64,000 nucleotides of DNA, taken from contig NZ_JAJEWM010000001.1 in NCBI RefSeq assembly GCF_020687685.1, positions 434,001 to 498,000 of the forward strand, written 5' to 3'. The stretch comes from Tessaracoccus sp. OS52. Lineage in GTDB: Bacteria > Actinomycetota > Actinomycetes > Propionibacteriales > Propionibacteriaceae. The translations under genes and the position numbers were made by a program. Position 1 is the first letter of the stretch. The number at the start of each line of letters is the position of its first letter. Below the pieces are notes generated by a model. It had not been told where the DNA came from. It was given only the letters and a program-made list of their open reading frames with translations, and searched no databases. Below are positions 1-8,846 of the stretch, one piece after another.

Positions 1-1
1 G

Positions 2-505
2 CGCGTGACCTTCCAGCTCAGGCTGGGAGACCTCAGCGCCCCGATCGCCTACCCGGAGTTGGCCCGTGCCCTCTCGGTTGAGGTCGGGGACCGCGTGCAG
101 GCCCGCCTGGTGCGCGCCGCGGTGCTTGCCATCCGCCGGTCCAAGGGCATGGTCCTCGACGCCGATGATCCGGACACCTGGAGCGCCGGCTCGTTCTTCA
201 CCAATCCGATCCTCGACGCGGCGGCCGCGGACAAGTTGCCGGCCGAGGCGCCGAGGTTCCCGGCGGGGGAGGGACGGGTGAAGCTCAGCGCAGCCTGGCT
301 GATCCAGAACACCGGGTTCTCGAAGGGGTACGGCAACGAGCGTGCCTCGCTTTCCACCAAGCACGTCCTGGCGCTGACCAACCGGGGTTCGGCCAGTGCC
401 GCGGACCTCGTCGAACTGGCCCGTGAGGTGCGTGCCGGAGTGGACGCGCGGTTCGGAGTCGAGTTGGTGCCCGAGGTCAACCTGGTCGGCACCTCGCTGG
501 GGTGA
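2..505 (+). CDS. murB: UDP-N-acetylenolpyruvoylglucosamine reductase, C-terminal part (5' truncated by window edge)
   Basis: C-terminal portion of MurB, the cytosolic FAD enzyme that uses NADPH to reduce enolpyruvyl-UDP-GlcNAc to UDP-MurNAc for peptidoglycan synthesis. The FAD-binding N-terminal half lies left of the window; the reading frame is open from base 2. What remains is the substrate-binding MurB_C domain: SAGSFFTNPIL holds the Ser that acts as proton donor in known MurB enzymes, and the protein closes with PEVNLVG, which holds the conserved catalytic Glu. The next gene also concerns the cell wall but starts about 100 bp later with its own promoter. Confidence 0.93.
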   Translation, partial: RVTFQLRLGDLSAPIAYPELARALSVEVGDRVQARLVRAAVLAIRRSKGMVLDADDPDTWSAGSFFTNPILDAAAADKLPAEAPRFPAGEGRVKLSAAWLIQNTGFSKGYGNERASLSTKHVLALTNRGSASAADLVELAREVRAGVDARFGVELVPEVNLVGTSLG

Positions 506-524
506 AGCGGAGGTTCAGGTGGCT

Positions 525-553
525 TTCGCCCACGGCGAGGGCTGGGATAGCTT
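525..553 (+). promoter_or_regulatory. Predicted promoter of the glucosaminidase gene
   Basis: TTCGCC (525-530), 17-base spacer, TAGCTT (548-553). The transcript would start near 560 and leave about 45 bases of leader with a GGAAGGA ribosome binding site before the GTG at 604. Seen as a motif match only. Confidence 0.5.
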
Positions 554-603
554 TTCCGTGGAGGCCTGCGTAGTCGCGGCCCTGTTGAACCGGAAGGACG
601 ACC

Positions 604-1704
604 GTGCGCCCCCCTCGCAGAATCCTCGTTGCCCTCGCCGCGACCCTGGCGCTGAGCCTGTCGGCCGTCGTTCCGACGGTGACCCCGGCGGTCGCCGAGG
701 GTCCGGCGCCGCTGGCCGTGGACTACACCGCCACGTTCATCCGGGACCTGGTGCCAGCCGCGCAGCAGAACGAGCGCAGCACGGGGATTCCCGCGTCGGT
801 GACCATCGGCCAGGCTGCGCTGGAGACCGGCTGGGGCCGGTCGAAGATGTCCAAGCCGCCGATCAACAGCTACTTCTCGATCAAGTGCACAAAGTACGTC
901 TCTCCGTACCAGAGCGGTTGCATCGACATCGAGTCGATGGAGCAGTACGCCAACGGCGTCGAGTACGCCCAGGTCTCGCCCTTCCGCACCTACCTGACCG
1001 TCGGTGACTCACTGCTCGACTACGGCCGACTGCTGACCAGCAACACCCGCTACGCGCCGGCTTTCAAGTACACGAGCAACGCCGACCAGTTCATCCGCGA
1101 GATCCACAAGGCCGGTTACGCGACCGACGTCGACTACGCCGACAAGGTCATCAGCATCATGAAGCGGTACAACCTGTACGCCTACAACCGCCAGCCGATG
1201 CCCCCGGGGATCGTCTCCGGGTACAACCCCGACTGGTTCCCCAAGCCGCTGCCGGCCAACCCCGCCAAGCCGGCGGCCGTGCCTGAGTTTGTCCCGGGGC
1301 CGGATTTCCCCGCCTACGCCATCGGGGCCCGCGAACAGGGGGTCTACACTCTGCAGTACCTCCTGAATGTCGAGCTCAACACCGCTCTTGTGCTGGACGG
1401 CATCTTCGGGGTGGCCACCGACGACGCTGTCCGGGAATGGCAGAACCGCGTCGGGGCCAAGCCCACCGGTGTGATGGACGACGAGACGTGGCAGGAACTG
1501 CTGCCCAGGCTGAGCCCGGGCGCGCGGGGGGCCGCGGTCTCAGCCGTGCAGTTGGAGTTGCGGCAGGCAGGGTTCAGCGTGCCGGTCACGGGTGTCTTCG
1601 ACGCCACCACGACCGAAGCCGTGAAGGCTTTCCAGCGTTACCAGCACATCCAGCCGTCGGGAGTCGTGGGCACCGTGGTGTGGGCGCGGTTCCTCGACTG
1701 GTGA
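604..1704 (+). CDS. Secreted glucosaminidase (GH73-like) with two peptidoglycan-binding domains
   Basis: Predicted exported peptidoglycan hydrolase of 366 residues. The GTG start is chosen because GGAAGGA sits just upstream and the protein then opens with a typical signal peptide (basic RRI, hydrophobic run, cleavage near residue 31). Residues about 40-195 form a mannosyl-glycoprotein endo-beta-N-acetylglucosaminidase domain: the QAALETGWG segment holds the likely catalytic Glu74, followed by the NSYFSIKC motif typical of the family. Residues about 235-300 and 305-366 are two PG_binding_1 repeats (each with the D-G-x-F-G/D core) that would hold the enzyme on the wall. It stands alone between murB and tRNA-Trp. 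A role in daughter-cell separation or wall turnover is inferred. Confidence 0.88.
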   Translation: MRPPRRILVALAATLALSLSAVVPTVTPAVAEGPAPLAVDYTATFIRDLVPAAQQNERSTGIPASVTIGQAALETGWGRSKMSKPPINSYFSIKCTKYVSPYQSGCIDIESMEQYANGVEYAQVSPFRTYLTVGDSLLDYGRLLTSNTRYAPAFKYTSNADQFIREIHKAGYATDVDYADKVISIMKRYNLYAYNRQPMPPGIVSGYNPDWFPKPLPANPAKPAAVPEFVPGPDFPAYAIGAREQGVYTLQYLLNVELNTALVLDGIFGVATDDAVREWQNRVGAKPTGVMDDETWQELLPRLSPGARGAAVSAVQLELRQAGFSVPVTGVFDATTTEAVKAFQRYQHIQPSGVVGTVVWARFLDW

Positions 1705-1749
1705 TGATTCCGGGCCCGTCCCGGTTCGACTAGCCGGGGGAAAGTGGCC

Positions 1750-1755
1750 TATCAT
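1750..1755 (+). promoter_or_regulatory. Candidate -10 box for the tRNA-Trp/secE/nusG transcript
   Basis: TATCAT about 70 bases before the tRNA. The matching -35 (TCGACT, 18 bases upstream) is weak, so this is a tentative call. Confidence 0.35.
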
Positions 1756-1826
1756 TGGGGTCCTGGCGAAGTTTGCCCATGATTCGACGTGCCCCGAGCA
1801 CGCGGACGCGGGCAGCGGAGTCATGA

Positions 1827-1899
<73 letters not shown>

Positions 1900-1980
1900 C
1901 GAAGCAGTCCGAAACTGTTTCACAGGCGCCTACCGCCCCTAGGGCGGAGGCATTTTGTTTGTTGACCGAAGGGTGAGCGC

Positions 1981-2532
1981 GTGAGCGACAAGACTCCTGA
2001 TTCGGAGGAGTTCCCGGAACTCGCCGAGACTGAGTCGGCCGAGGGGCTGGAAGGCGGGGCGGTTGAGGCCGCCGACGTCGAGACCGGCGACCCCGCGGAC
2101 CGTACCGCCACCGGGGTGCCCCGCAGGACTGCCAAGGCTCCCGTCCGTAAGAAGGATCTGTCGCCCGAGGCCGATGACGCGGAGATCGCCCGCTTGGAGG
2201 ACAATTTCTCCGACGAGGACAATCGCGCTGCCGCCTCGGCCGTCCGCGGCGCACGGAGCACCGCCCAGGCCCCGGTGAAGAAGAGCGTCGCGACGCGCAA
2301 GCGCTCGGACTCCGAGCGGGAGGAGACGGACCCCTACGGCGCCGCCAACCCTGCCCGGTTCGTCGCCCAGTCCGCGGGCGAGCTGAAGCAGGTCGTGTGG
2401 CCCACGTGGCCGCAGCTGGTCAGCTACTTCTCGGCTGTCCTGGTGTTCGTGTTGTTCTTCATCGTCTTCATCGGCCTGCTTGACCTGTTCTTCGGCTGGG
2501 GTCTGCTCAGCCTGTTTGGAGATGACCGATGA
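1981..2532 (+). CDS. secE: Preprotein translocase subunit SecE
   Basis: Small clamp subunit of the SecYEG export channel in the cytoplasmic membrane. GTG start. The core is at the C terminus: amphipathic helix ELKQVVWPTW, then one transmembrane segment (about residues 147-172) rich in Val, Phe and Leu. The protein is 183 residues, much longer than the 60-70 of many one-span SecE proteins, because of a roughly 120-residue acidic, low-complexity N-terminal extension. The stop codon overlaps the nusG start (ATGA), so the two are translationally coupled. Confidence 0.95.
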   Translation: MSDKTPDSEEFPELAETESAEGLEGGAVEAADVETGDPADRTATGVPRRTAKAPVRKKDLSPEADDAEIARLEDNFSDEDNRAAASAVRGARSTAQAPVKKSVATRKRSDSEREETDPYGAANPARFVAQSAGELKQVVWPTWPQLVSYFSAVLVFVLFFIVFIGLLDLFFGWGLLSLFGDDR

Positions 2533-3356
2533 GCGAAACTGAAAACGAAGGCCAGGAGTACGAGATCGACCTGGGCGCATTCGAGCCGGTCCAGGAGGAG
2601 AGCGACGACCTGGAGATCGACCTCGGGCTTGGTGAGGTCGAGGCCGAACCCCAGGACGAGCAGCAGGTGGATCTGGACCTCCCCACGGCGGACGAGGCCG
2701 CCGCCGACGCCGAAGCAGAGGCCGAGGAGGACGACGCCACGGCTGCGGCCATCGCCACGCTGCGCGAGGAACTCGAGTCCAAGTTCGGAGAGTGGTACGT
2801 CATCCACACGTACTCGGGCATGGAGAACCGAGTCAAGCAGAACGTGGACTCCCGCGCCCAGTCCCTCAACATGGAGGACTACATCTTCGAGACGGTCGTG
2901 CCCACCGAGGATGTCGTCGAGATCCGCAACAACACCCGCAAGACCGTCACGCGCTGCGTCCTGCCCGGTTACGTCCTGGTCCGGATGGACCTCACGGACG
3001 AGTCCTGGGGCGTCGTGCGCCACACGCCTTCCGTGACCGGCTTCGTCGGCCACGGGCAGACGCCCGTCCCACTCAGCGTGGACGAGGTCGTCAAGATGCT
3101 CACCCCGTCCGTCGTCGCCAAGGTTGCCGCCGAATCCAGCGGCAAGTCGGCCTCGCAGCGGGGCAAGCGGAAGGTCGAGGTCGTCGACTTCCAGGTCGGC
3201 GACTCCGTCATGGTGACCGATGGACCCTTCACCGGTGTCCATGCCACGATCACCGAGATCAACGCCAACACCCAGCGGCTCCGGGCTCTCGTCGAGATCC
3301 TGGGCCGTGAGACTCCTGTCGACCTCGAATTCCGTCAGGTCGAGAAGGTCGTCTAG
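2529..3356 (+). CDS. nusG: Transcription termination/antitermination factor NusG
   Basis: RNA polymerase elongation factor that binds the clamp and links polymerase to Rho or the ribosome. 275 residues. Residues 1-85 form an acidic extension full of Glu and Asp. The NGN domain follows (WYVIHTYSGMENRVKQN, then the PGYVLVRM segment), and a KOW domain ends the protein (VGDSVMVTDGPFTGVHATI). It starts inside the secE stop (ATGA). rplK follows after 78 bp, the standard secE-nusG-rplK-rplA order. Confidence 0.97.
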   Translation: MSETENEGQEYEIDLGAFEPVQEESDDLEIDLGLGEVEAEPQDEQQVDLDLPTADEAAADAEAEAEEDDATAAAIATLREELESKFGEWYVIHTYSGMENRVKQNVDSRAQSLNMEDYIFETVVPTEDVVEIRNNTRKTVTRCVLPGYVLVRMDLTDESWGVVRHTPSVTGFVGHGQTPVPLSVDEVVKMLTPSVVAKVAAESSGKSASQRGKRKVEVVDFQVGDSVMVTDGPFTGVHATITEINANTQRLRALVEILGRETPVDLEFRQVEKVV

Positions 3357-3434
3357 ACTGGATCGTTGCGCCCGGTCCCGGGCGGGGCGTCGCCCGAGCG
3401 GGACCAAGTTCCACATCAACCCATAAGGACCCCA

Positions 3435-3860
3435 ATGCCTCCCAAGAAGAAGGTGGCGGCCCTAGTCAAGGTCGCCCTGCAGGCCGGCTCAGCCACGCCT
3501 GCACCGCCGGTCGGTACCGCTCTCGGACCCCACGGCGTCAACATCATGGAGTTCGTCAAGGCGTACAACGCCGCGACGGAGTCCCAGCGCGGCAACGTCA
3601 TCCCCGTCGAGATCACCATCTACGAGGACCGCACGTTCACCTTCATCACGAAGACCCCGCCCGCCGCCGAGCTCATCAAGAAGGCCGCCGGGCTGCCCAA
3701 GGGCTCCGGCAACGCACTCAACAAGGTCGGCAAGCTCTCCAAGGACCAGGTCCGCGAGATCGCCACCACCAAGCTGCCGGACCTCAACGCCAACGACGTC
3801 GAGGCCGCCATGAAGATCATCGAAGGTACTGCCCGCTCCATGGGCATCACCACCGACTGA
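3435..3860 (+). CDS. rplK: 50S ribosomal protein L11
   Basis: L11 binds the GTPase-associated region of 23S rRNA at the stalk base and is needed for factor-dependent GTP hydrolysis and RelA sensing. 141 residues, the usual length. The ATG at 3435 is chosen over an upstream in-frame start because ATAAGGA precedes it and [18 protein letters not shown] is the expected N terminus. The [17 protein letters not shown] segment of the N domain, where thiostrepton contacts lie, is intact. Confidence 0.97.
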   Translation: MPPKKKVAALVKVALQAGSATPAPPVGTALGPHGVNIMEFVKAYNAATESQRGNVIPVEITIYEDRTFTFITKTPPAAELIKKAAGLPKGSGNALNKVGKLSKDQVREIATTKLPDLNANDVEAAMKIIEGTARSMGITTD

Positions 3861-3951
3861 TCCCCTTTTCCGATCTGCCTGGCAGGGGAGTGCCCCCAAA
3901 CCAGGAACTGGTGAATCAGCTCGCGAGGCTGACAACGAACAAGGAACCAGC

Positions 3952-4656
3952 ATGAAGCACAGCAAGGCTTACACCGCGGCCGCCGAGAAGCGCGTCGAGG
4001 AACAGCTCTACAGCCCCGAGGAGGCCCTGCGCCTCATCAAGGACATGGCCTCGGCCAAGTTCGACGAGACCGTCGAGGTCGCGCTCCGGCTCGGCGTCGA
4101 CCCCCGCAAGGCGGACCAGATGGTGCGCGGCACGGTCAACCTTCCCCACGGCACTGGAAAGACGGCAAGGGTCCTCGTCTTCGCATCCGGTGAGAAGGCC
4201 GAAGCCGCCCTCGAGGCCGGCGCCGACGAGGTCGGCACCGACGAACTCATCAACAAGGTCGCCGGTGGCTACCTCGACTTCGACGCAGTCGTGGCCACCC
4301 CGGACATGATGGGCAAGGTCGGCCGTCTGGGTCGCGTCCTCGGCCCCCGTGGCCTCATGCCGAACCCCAAGACGGGAACGGTCACCATGGACGTCGCGAA
4401 GGCCGTCACTGACATCAAGGGCGGCAAGATCGAGTTCCGCATCGACCGCCACGCCAACCTTCAGTACATCATCGGCAAGGCCTCCTTCTCCCTCGAGCAG
4501 CTGGCTGACAACTACTTCGCCGTGCTCGACGAGGTCCTGCGGCTCAAGCCGTCCTCGTCGAAGGGGCGCTACCTGCGCAAGGTGGCCCTCTCCTCCACGA
4601 TGAGCCCCAGCGTTCACGTCGACGGCTCAGCTGTGAAGCCCGCCGAGGCTGCCTGA
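3952..4656 (+). CDS. rplA: 50S ribosomal protein L1
   Basis: L1 forms the mobile stalk that guides deacylated tRNA out of the E site; in many bacteria it also represses its own operon by binding the L11-L1 mRNA. 234 residues, standard length. The family signature around [20 protein letters not shown] is present. It follows rplK by 91 bp, ends the operon and is closed by a strong hairpin facing the convergent corA gene. Confidence 0.97.
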   Translation: MKHSKAYTAAAEKRVEEQLYSPEEALRLIKDMASAKFDETVEVALRLGVDPRKADQMVRGTVNLPHGTGKTARVLVFASGEKAEAALEAGADEVGTDELINKVAGGYLDFDAVVATPDMMGKVGRLGRVLGPRGLMPNPKTGTVTMDVAKAVTDIKGGKIEFRIDRHANLQYIIGKASFSLEQLADNYFAVLDEVLRLKPSSSKGRYLRKVALSSTMSPSVHVDGSAVKPAEAA

Positions 4657-4671
4657 CACACCCCGAATCAC

Positions 4672-4710
4672 CAGACAGGGCCGGAACCGAATTGGTTCCG
4701 GCCCTGTCTG
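4672..4710 (+). terminator. Bidirectional hairpin terminator after rplA
   Basis: Perfect 17-bp inverted repeat CAGACAGGGCCGGAACC with a 5-base loop (GAATT). No long T run follows, as often in actinobacteria. It lies between convergent rplA and corA and can serve both. Confidence 0.85.
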
Positions 4711-4767
4711 TGTCCTGCGGCGACGTGGCCGATCCCGGGCGAGCGGCCAAACCGGCAGGGGATTGCG

Positions 4768-5760
4768 CTACAGCCAGTCGTGCCGCTTGAAGAGCAGGTA
4801 GAGGAGCCCGATACCCAGCACGGTGAGCGTGATCGAGAACCACACGCCCGTCGCGTCCCCGTACCCGGGGAACGGCAGGTTCTGACCGAACCAGCCCGTG
4901 ATGGCGGTGGGTACGGCGATTATGGCGCCCCAGCCTGCGAGCTTCTTCATGATGGTGTTGAGCCGCGCGTCGGTCAGGGACAGGTTGGTCTCGAACGTCG
5001 AGGTGACCAGGTCCCGCAGTGACTCGGTCCACTCGGCCGCGCGCAGGACGTGGTCCTCGAGGTCGTCGTACCACGGCCGCAGGGTGGGGGAGTCAATCCC
5101 CGGATGCCGCAGCAGGCCGTTGACCACTTCACGCATGGGCAGCACGACCCTGCGCAGCGCCACCAGGTCCTTTCGGAGCACGTAGACCCTGCGTGCGAAG
5201 TGGGTTCCGGTGGCGAGCTCGTTGAACAGGACGTCCTCGAGCTCCTCCAGTTGCTCGTCGAGCTTCTCGATGGCCTCGAAGTGGCCGTCGACGACCGCGT
5301 CCAGCAGGCCGTGCACAAGCGCGCCCGACCCTGCTGCCAGCAACTGCGGGTCGGACTCCCACTGTTCCGCGACGGATGCCATCGCGAAGTGGTCGTCCAG
5401 GCGGATGGTGACCAGGGCGTGTGGCAGGAGCCAACCGGAGATCCGGCTCAGACGGACCCGGCTGCGGGCCTCGTCGTCGGCCGGGACCACGGCGTAGACC
5501 GTGAAGAACAGGTGCGACTCGTGGCGGATGAGCTTCGCGCGCTCCTTGGGGGCAATTGCGTCCTCGACGGCGGTGGGCGGGAGCCCGAGTTCGGCCGCGA
5601 TCTCAGCCAGGTCTGCGGGCGAGGGCGACAGCATGTCTATCCACACCAGTGTGTTGCTGTTGCGGGCGGCTCCGGCGAGTTCCTCGCGGGTGAGTTGGTC
5701 GTCGGTGCGCTTGCCGGCGAGCCATGAACGGCTCGAGACGATGGTGTCCATGTCGACCAT
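4768..5760 (-). CDS. CorA-family divalent metal ion transporter
   Basis: Pentameric inner-membrane channel of the CorA type, 330 residues. The N-terminal two thirds are the cytoplasmic alpha/beta domain and long stalk helix (residues about 160-280). Two transmembrane helices close the protein (GAIIAVPTAITGWF and WFSITLTVLGIGLLYLLF). The periplasmic selectivity motif, GMN in classical CorA, reads GQN here (GWFGQNLPFPG). That variant recurs, as I recall, in actinobacterial CorA-like proteins, so Mg2+ as substrate is likely but unproven. GAGGTG 5 bases upstream supports the ATG. It is convergent with rplA. Confidence 0.88.
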   Translation of the reverse strand: MVDMDTIVSSRSWLAGKRTDDQLTREELAGAARNSNTLVWIDMLSPSPADLAEIAAELGLPPTAVEDAIAPKERAKLIRHESHLFFTVYAVVPADDEARSRVRLSRISGWLLPHALVTIRLDDHFAMASVAEQWESDPQLLAAGSGALVHGLLDAVVDGHFEAIEKLDEQLEELEDVLFNELATGTHFARRVYVLRKDLVALRRVVLPMREVVNGLLRHPGIDSPTLRPWYDDLEDHVLRAAEWTESLRDLVTSTFETNLSLTDARLNTIMKKLAGWGAIIAVPTAITGWFGQNLPFPGYGDATGVWFSITLTVLGIGLLYLLFKRHDWL

Positions 5761-5864
5761 CGAAGCACCTCAGCCCGATGAGCGTGTGATCAGGTCCCTG
5801 TCGCCGAGCGTGAGGAGTCCTCGCGCGGCGGTTGAGGCGTCGGCCGTCCTGCGCTCGTCAACGC

Positions 5865-6668
5865 TCACAGGACCTTCGCGAAGAATTCCTGCGTGCGTGG
5901 GTTCTGGGGAGCGCCGATCACCTGTGAGGCGGTACCGCGCTCGACCACCAGGCCGTCGTCCATGAAGACCACCTGGTCGGCCACCTCGCGGGCGAATCCG
6001 ACCTCGTGGGTGACGACGATCATCGTCATGCCCGACTGCGCCAGGTCCTTCATGACGGCGAGCACCTCACCCACGAGCTCGGGGTCCAGTGCCGAGGTCG
6101 GCTCGTCGAACAGCATCAGGTCGGGCTCCATCGCGAGTGCGCGGGCGATGGCGACGCGTTGCTGCTGGCCACCGGAGAGCTGTGCGGGGTAGTGGTCGCT
6201 GCGGTCGGCGAGCCCGACGCGGTCGAGGAGTTGGCGCGCCTGTTCCTCGGCCTGGGCCCTGCTGCGGCCACGCACCTTGCGGGGTGCTTCCATCACGTTG
6301 GCCAGTGCCGTCATGTGCGGGAAGAGGTTGAAGCGCTGGAAGACCATGCCGATCCTTGAGCGCTGCTTGGCGATCTCGGCGTCGGAGCGGTGGTGCAGCA
6401 CGGGCTTGCCATCCCGGCCCGGCGCCTCCCGCAAACCGACGAGATCACCCTCCACCCAGATCCTGCCGGCGCTGATCTCCTCGAGCGCGTTGATGCAGCG
6501 CAGGAGGGTGGACTTGCCCGAGCCCGAGGGGCCGAGCAGGACCGCGACCTCGCCGGGCTGCACTGTTAGGTCCACTCCGCGCAGGACGTGCAGGTCGCCG
6601 AAGAACTTGTGGAGGCCGGATACCCGCACCATTGCCGTCCGGTCCTGCCCGGTCGCGTCGTCGGTCAT
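5865..6668 (-). CDS. Polar amino acid ABC transporter ATP-binding protein (GlnQ type)
   Basis: Cytoplasmic ATPase of a polar amino acid importer, 267 residues. Visible motifs are Walker [11 protein letters not shown]-loop region [17 protein letters not shown] signature LSGGQQQR, Walker B LMLFDEP and switch His in VVTHE. It overlaps the permease stop codon by ATGA and is last in the operon binding protein - permease - ATPase. The substrate (Gln, Glu, Asp or similar) cannot be read from sequence. Confidence 0.94.
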   Translation of the reverse strand: MTDDATGQDRTAMVRVSGLHKFFGDLHVLRGVDLTVQPGEVAVLLGPSGSGKSTLLRCINALEEISAGRIWVEGDLVGLREAPGRDGKPVLHHRSDAEIAKQRSRIGMVFQRFNLFPHMTALANVMEAPRKVRGRSRAQAEEQARQLLDRVGLADRSDHYPAQLSGGQQQRVAIARALAMEPDLMLFDEPTSALDPELVGEVLAVMKDLAQSGMTMIVVTHEVGFAREVADQVVFMDDGLVVERGTASQVIGAPQNPRTQEFFAKVL

Positions 6669-7609
6669 GGGGTCACGTCCAGGAAGGGGTCGGCCTTGGC
6701 GGTGCCTGCGGCCAGGATCGCCTGCTGCCGGCGCGACATCCCGCGGGTGGAGCCCGGGGTGGCGTCACTGCCGTCGAAGCCTCGTCCGTAGTAGGCCTCC
6801 AGGTAGTGCTGCCCCACCATGAGCACAGATGTGATCACGAGGTAGTAGATGGCCGCGACGATCAGCAACGGGATCGGGAGGAAGGTCTGGTTGCCGATGG
6901 CGTTGGTCACGAACGTGAGTTCCAGCGTGAACGGGACGGCAAGAACCAGCGAAGTGGTCTTCAGCATCGAGATGGTCTCGTTTCCCGTGGGTGGCACGAT
7001 GACGCGCATCGCCTGCGGGACGATGATGCGGCGCAGGGTGGTGGAGCGTTTCATGCCGAGGGCCGAGGCGGCCTCCCACTGCCCCTCGTCGACGGAGTTG
7101 AGGCCGGAGCGCACGATCTCCGAGAGGTAGGCCCCCTCGTTCAGTCCCAGCCCGAGCAGGGCCGCGACGCCGGCGTTGATGACATCGGAGGTGGTGAAGA
7201 CGAAGAACTCCGGTCCGAAGGGGATGCCCAGACTGAGCCGCGGGTACAGCACCGAGATCAGGCCCCAGAACACCAGTTGGGTGTAGACCGGCGTGCCGCG
7301 GAAGAACCAGATGTAGGCCCAGGCAACGCCGTTGAGGATCGGGTTTGTGCCCATGCGCATGACCGCGGTCGTGACCGCGAGGACGATCCCGATGACCATG
7401 GAGCCCAGCGTGAGGAGCAGGGTCCAGCCGACGCCGGTGACCACGCGGGGGTCGAACAGGTACTCACCGACCACGTCCCACCGATAGTTGGGGTTGGTCA
7501 CGAGGCTGTTGACCAGCATGGCCACCAGCACGAGCACGACCGCCGCCCAGACCCACCGGCTGGGCCGGGGGACGGGGCGGGCCTGGATCAGCTCCGGATG
7601 CCGGGACAT
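6665..7609 (-). CDS. Polar amino acid ABC transporter permease (HisM/GlnP type)
   Basis: Membrane channel of the importer, 314 residues from the ATG at 7609, which lies 4 bp after the binding-protein stop; a further upstream in-frame start would overlap that gene and is less likely. Several transmembrane helices (for example residues about 18-38 and 60-85) and the EAA loop [22 protein letters not shown], shown here only by its edges EAASALGM and IIVPQA, mark the family. The C-terminal cytoplasmic tail is slightly long. Confidence 0.92.
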   Translation of the reverse strand: MSRHPELIQARPVPRPSRWVWAAVVLVLVAMLVNSLVTNPNYRWDVVGEYLFDPRVVTGVGWTLLLTLGSMVIGIVLAVTTAVMRMGTNPILNGVAWAYIWFFRGTPVYTQLVFWGLISVLYPRLSLGIPFGPEFFVFTTSDVINAGVAALLGLGLNEGAYLSEIVRSGLNSVDEGQWEAASALGMKRSTTLRRIIVPQAMRVIVPPTGNETISMLKTTSLVLAVPFTLELTFVTNAIGNQTFLPIPLLIVAAIYYLVITSVLMVGQHYLEAYYGRGFDGSDATPGSTRGMSRRQQAILAAGTAKADPFLDVTP

Positions 7610-7613
7610 GGGA

Positions 7614-8522
7614 TCAGGGGTGCACTTCGGCGGTGGTGAGGATGGCGTCCTCGGTGCCCCAGCTGGTGAGGATGGCCTCCCACGTGCCGTCATCCATCAG
7701 GTGCTGCATGGCGGCGCGCATGGCCTCGGTGAGTTCGGCGTCGTCCTGCGCGACGACGATGCCCTGCGGGGCGGAGTCACGGACTCCGCCGACGACCTCG
7801 AGTTGCTCGTTGGTGAGGGCAACGGCGTAATTGCTGACGGTGGAGTCGGCGTACATGGCGTCGGCCTTGCCACCGACGACGTTGGTCGTGACGTCGGACT
7901 GGCTCGGGTAGGTGAGCACTTCGATGGCCTCCTCGCCCGCGGCCGTGCACTCCTCGGAGAAGGCTGCGAGTTCCTCCTCCTGCCAGGTCCCGGTCTGGAC
8001 CCCGATCGCGGTGCCGCAGACATCGTCGGGGTCGAAGCCGGCCGGGTTCCCGGCCTTCACTGCGTACGACGAGCCCACGGTGATGTAGCTGATCATGTTG
8101 TAGTTCTCGGTGCGCTCGTCGGTGATGGTGAACGAGGAGATGCCGACGTTGTACTTGGTGCCGATGCCCGGCAGGATCGAGGCGAACTCGGCTGCGGAGA
8201 CCTCCGACTCGAGGCCCAGCACGTTGCCGAGCGCTTTCCCGAGGTCCACGTCATAGCCGATGGCTGTCTGCAGGTCCTCCGCGCGGAACTCGGCGGGCGC
8301 GTAGTCGATGGCGGCGCCGATCACGAGCTTGCCCGAGTCCGCGACGTCCTGCGGCAGGAGGGCCGCGATCTCGTCCACCTTCTCGACGCCCGAGACGTCG
8401 TAGGAGCGGTCCGTCGCCGACCCTGTGGTCTCCTGGGGCCCGGCCTCCTCGGTGGTGGTCGAGCACGCGGTGAGCGCTAGGGCAGCGAGGGCGGCTGCCG
8501 CGATGAGGGAGCGAGGACGCAT
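7614..8522 (-). CDS. Polar amino acid ABC transporter substrate-binding lipoprotein
   Basis: Extracellular solute-binding protein family 3, 302 residues, tethered by a lipid: signal peptide ending in the lipobox LTAC with Cys20. The ATG at 8522 is chosen because AAGGAGA lies just upstream; an earlier in-frame start would lengthen the leader without merit. The mature part shows IGAAIDYAPAEFR, GYDVDLGKALG and the GIQ-type hinge GVQTGTWQEEEL. It is first in the three-gene minus-strand importer operon and divergent from rplJ. Confidence 0.92.
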   Translation of the reverse strand: MRPRSLIAAAALAALALTACSTTTEEAGPQETTGSATDRSYDVSGVEKVDEIAALLPQDVADSGKLVIGAAIDYAPAEFRAEDLQTAIGYDVDLGKALGNVLGLESEVSAAEFASILPGIGTKYNVGISSFTITDERTENYNMISYITVGSSYAVKAGNPAGFDPDDVCGTAIGVQTGTWQEEELAAFSEECTAAGEEAIEVLTYPSQSDVTTNVVGGKADAMYADSTVSNYAVALTNEQLEVVGGVRDSAPQGIVVAQDDAELTEAMRAAMQHLMDDGTWEAILTSWGTEDAILTTAEVHP

Positions 8523-8555
8523 CAGGTCTCCTTGTTGTTGTCTGGCCAAGGGATG

Positions 8556-8561
8556 AGAATA
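8556..8561 (-). promoter_or_regulatory. Candidate -10 box of the amino acid importer operon
   Basis: TATTCT on the minus strand, 33 bases upstream of the binding-protein ATG, within a short A/T-rich patch. No good -35 was seen. Confidence 0.4.
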
Positions 8562-8617
8562 TCCCAGCGACGGTGGCCCGCCCGCATCGGGACCCCGCAG
8601 CCGGGGGTTCGTCCGAT

Positions 8618-8647
8618 TTGGCCGTGGGCCCGGTGCGCGGGTAAGGT
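8618..8647 (+). promoter_or_regulatory. Predicted promoter of rplJ-rplL
   Basis: TTGGCC (8618-8623), 18-base spacer, TAAGGT (8642-8647). The transcript would carry a leader of about 190 bases before rplJ, in keeping with an L10-type mRNA leader. The rest of the 324-bp gap 8523-8846 holds this leader and the divergent importer promoter. Confidence 0.55.
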
Positions 8648-8739
8648 TTGCCGAGCCGAAGACCGCAGGTGACTAAGTCTTGATTGCCCTCTGGGCGCCC
8701 GCGCAGGTGATCGCAAGTGTTCCACGGTTCTGCCGTGCC

Positions 8740-8776
8740 ACCCCGCGCCACCAGGTGACGGGGTCTTTTCTTTTCC
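8740..8776 (+). terminator. Attenuator-like hairpin in the rplJ leader
   Basis: ACCCCG (8740-8745) pairs with CGGGGT (8759-8764); inside, CACC pairs with GGTG. The tract CTTTTCTTTTCC follows directly, an intrinsic-terminator shape placed about 70 bases before the rplJ start. In many bacteria L10(L12)4 binds this leader and controls readthrough. The assignment to that mechanism is by family and position. Confidence 0.6.
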
Positions 8777-8846
8777 TGGGGTCTCTTCGGCGCCGGAGTG
8801 CCCTACCGGGGTGCGCCGGCTGTCCACAGGAAGGAAAGGAGACCAA

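Noticed and set aside
4672-4710. Long inverted repeats as possible mobile-element ends
   Set aside because: All long perfect repeats (4672, 17760, 21119, 22555, 37905, 46428) lie just after stop codons, differ in sequence from each other and have no transposase nearby; they are terminators.
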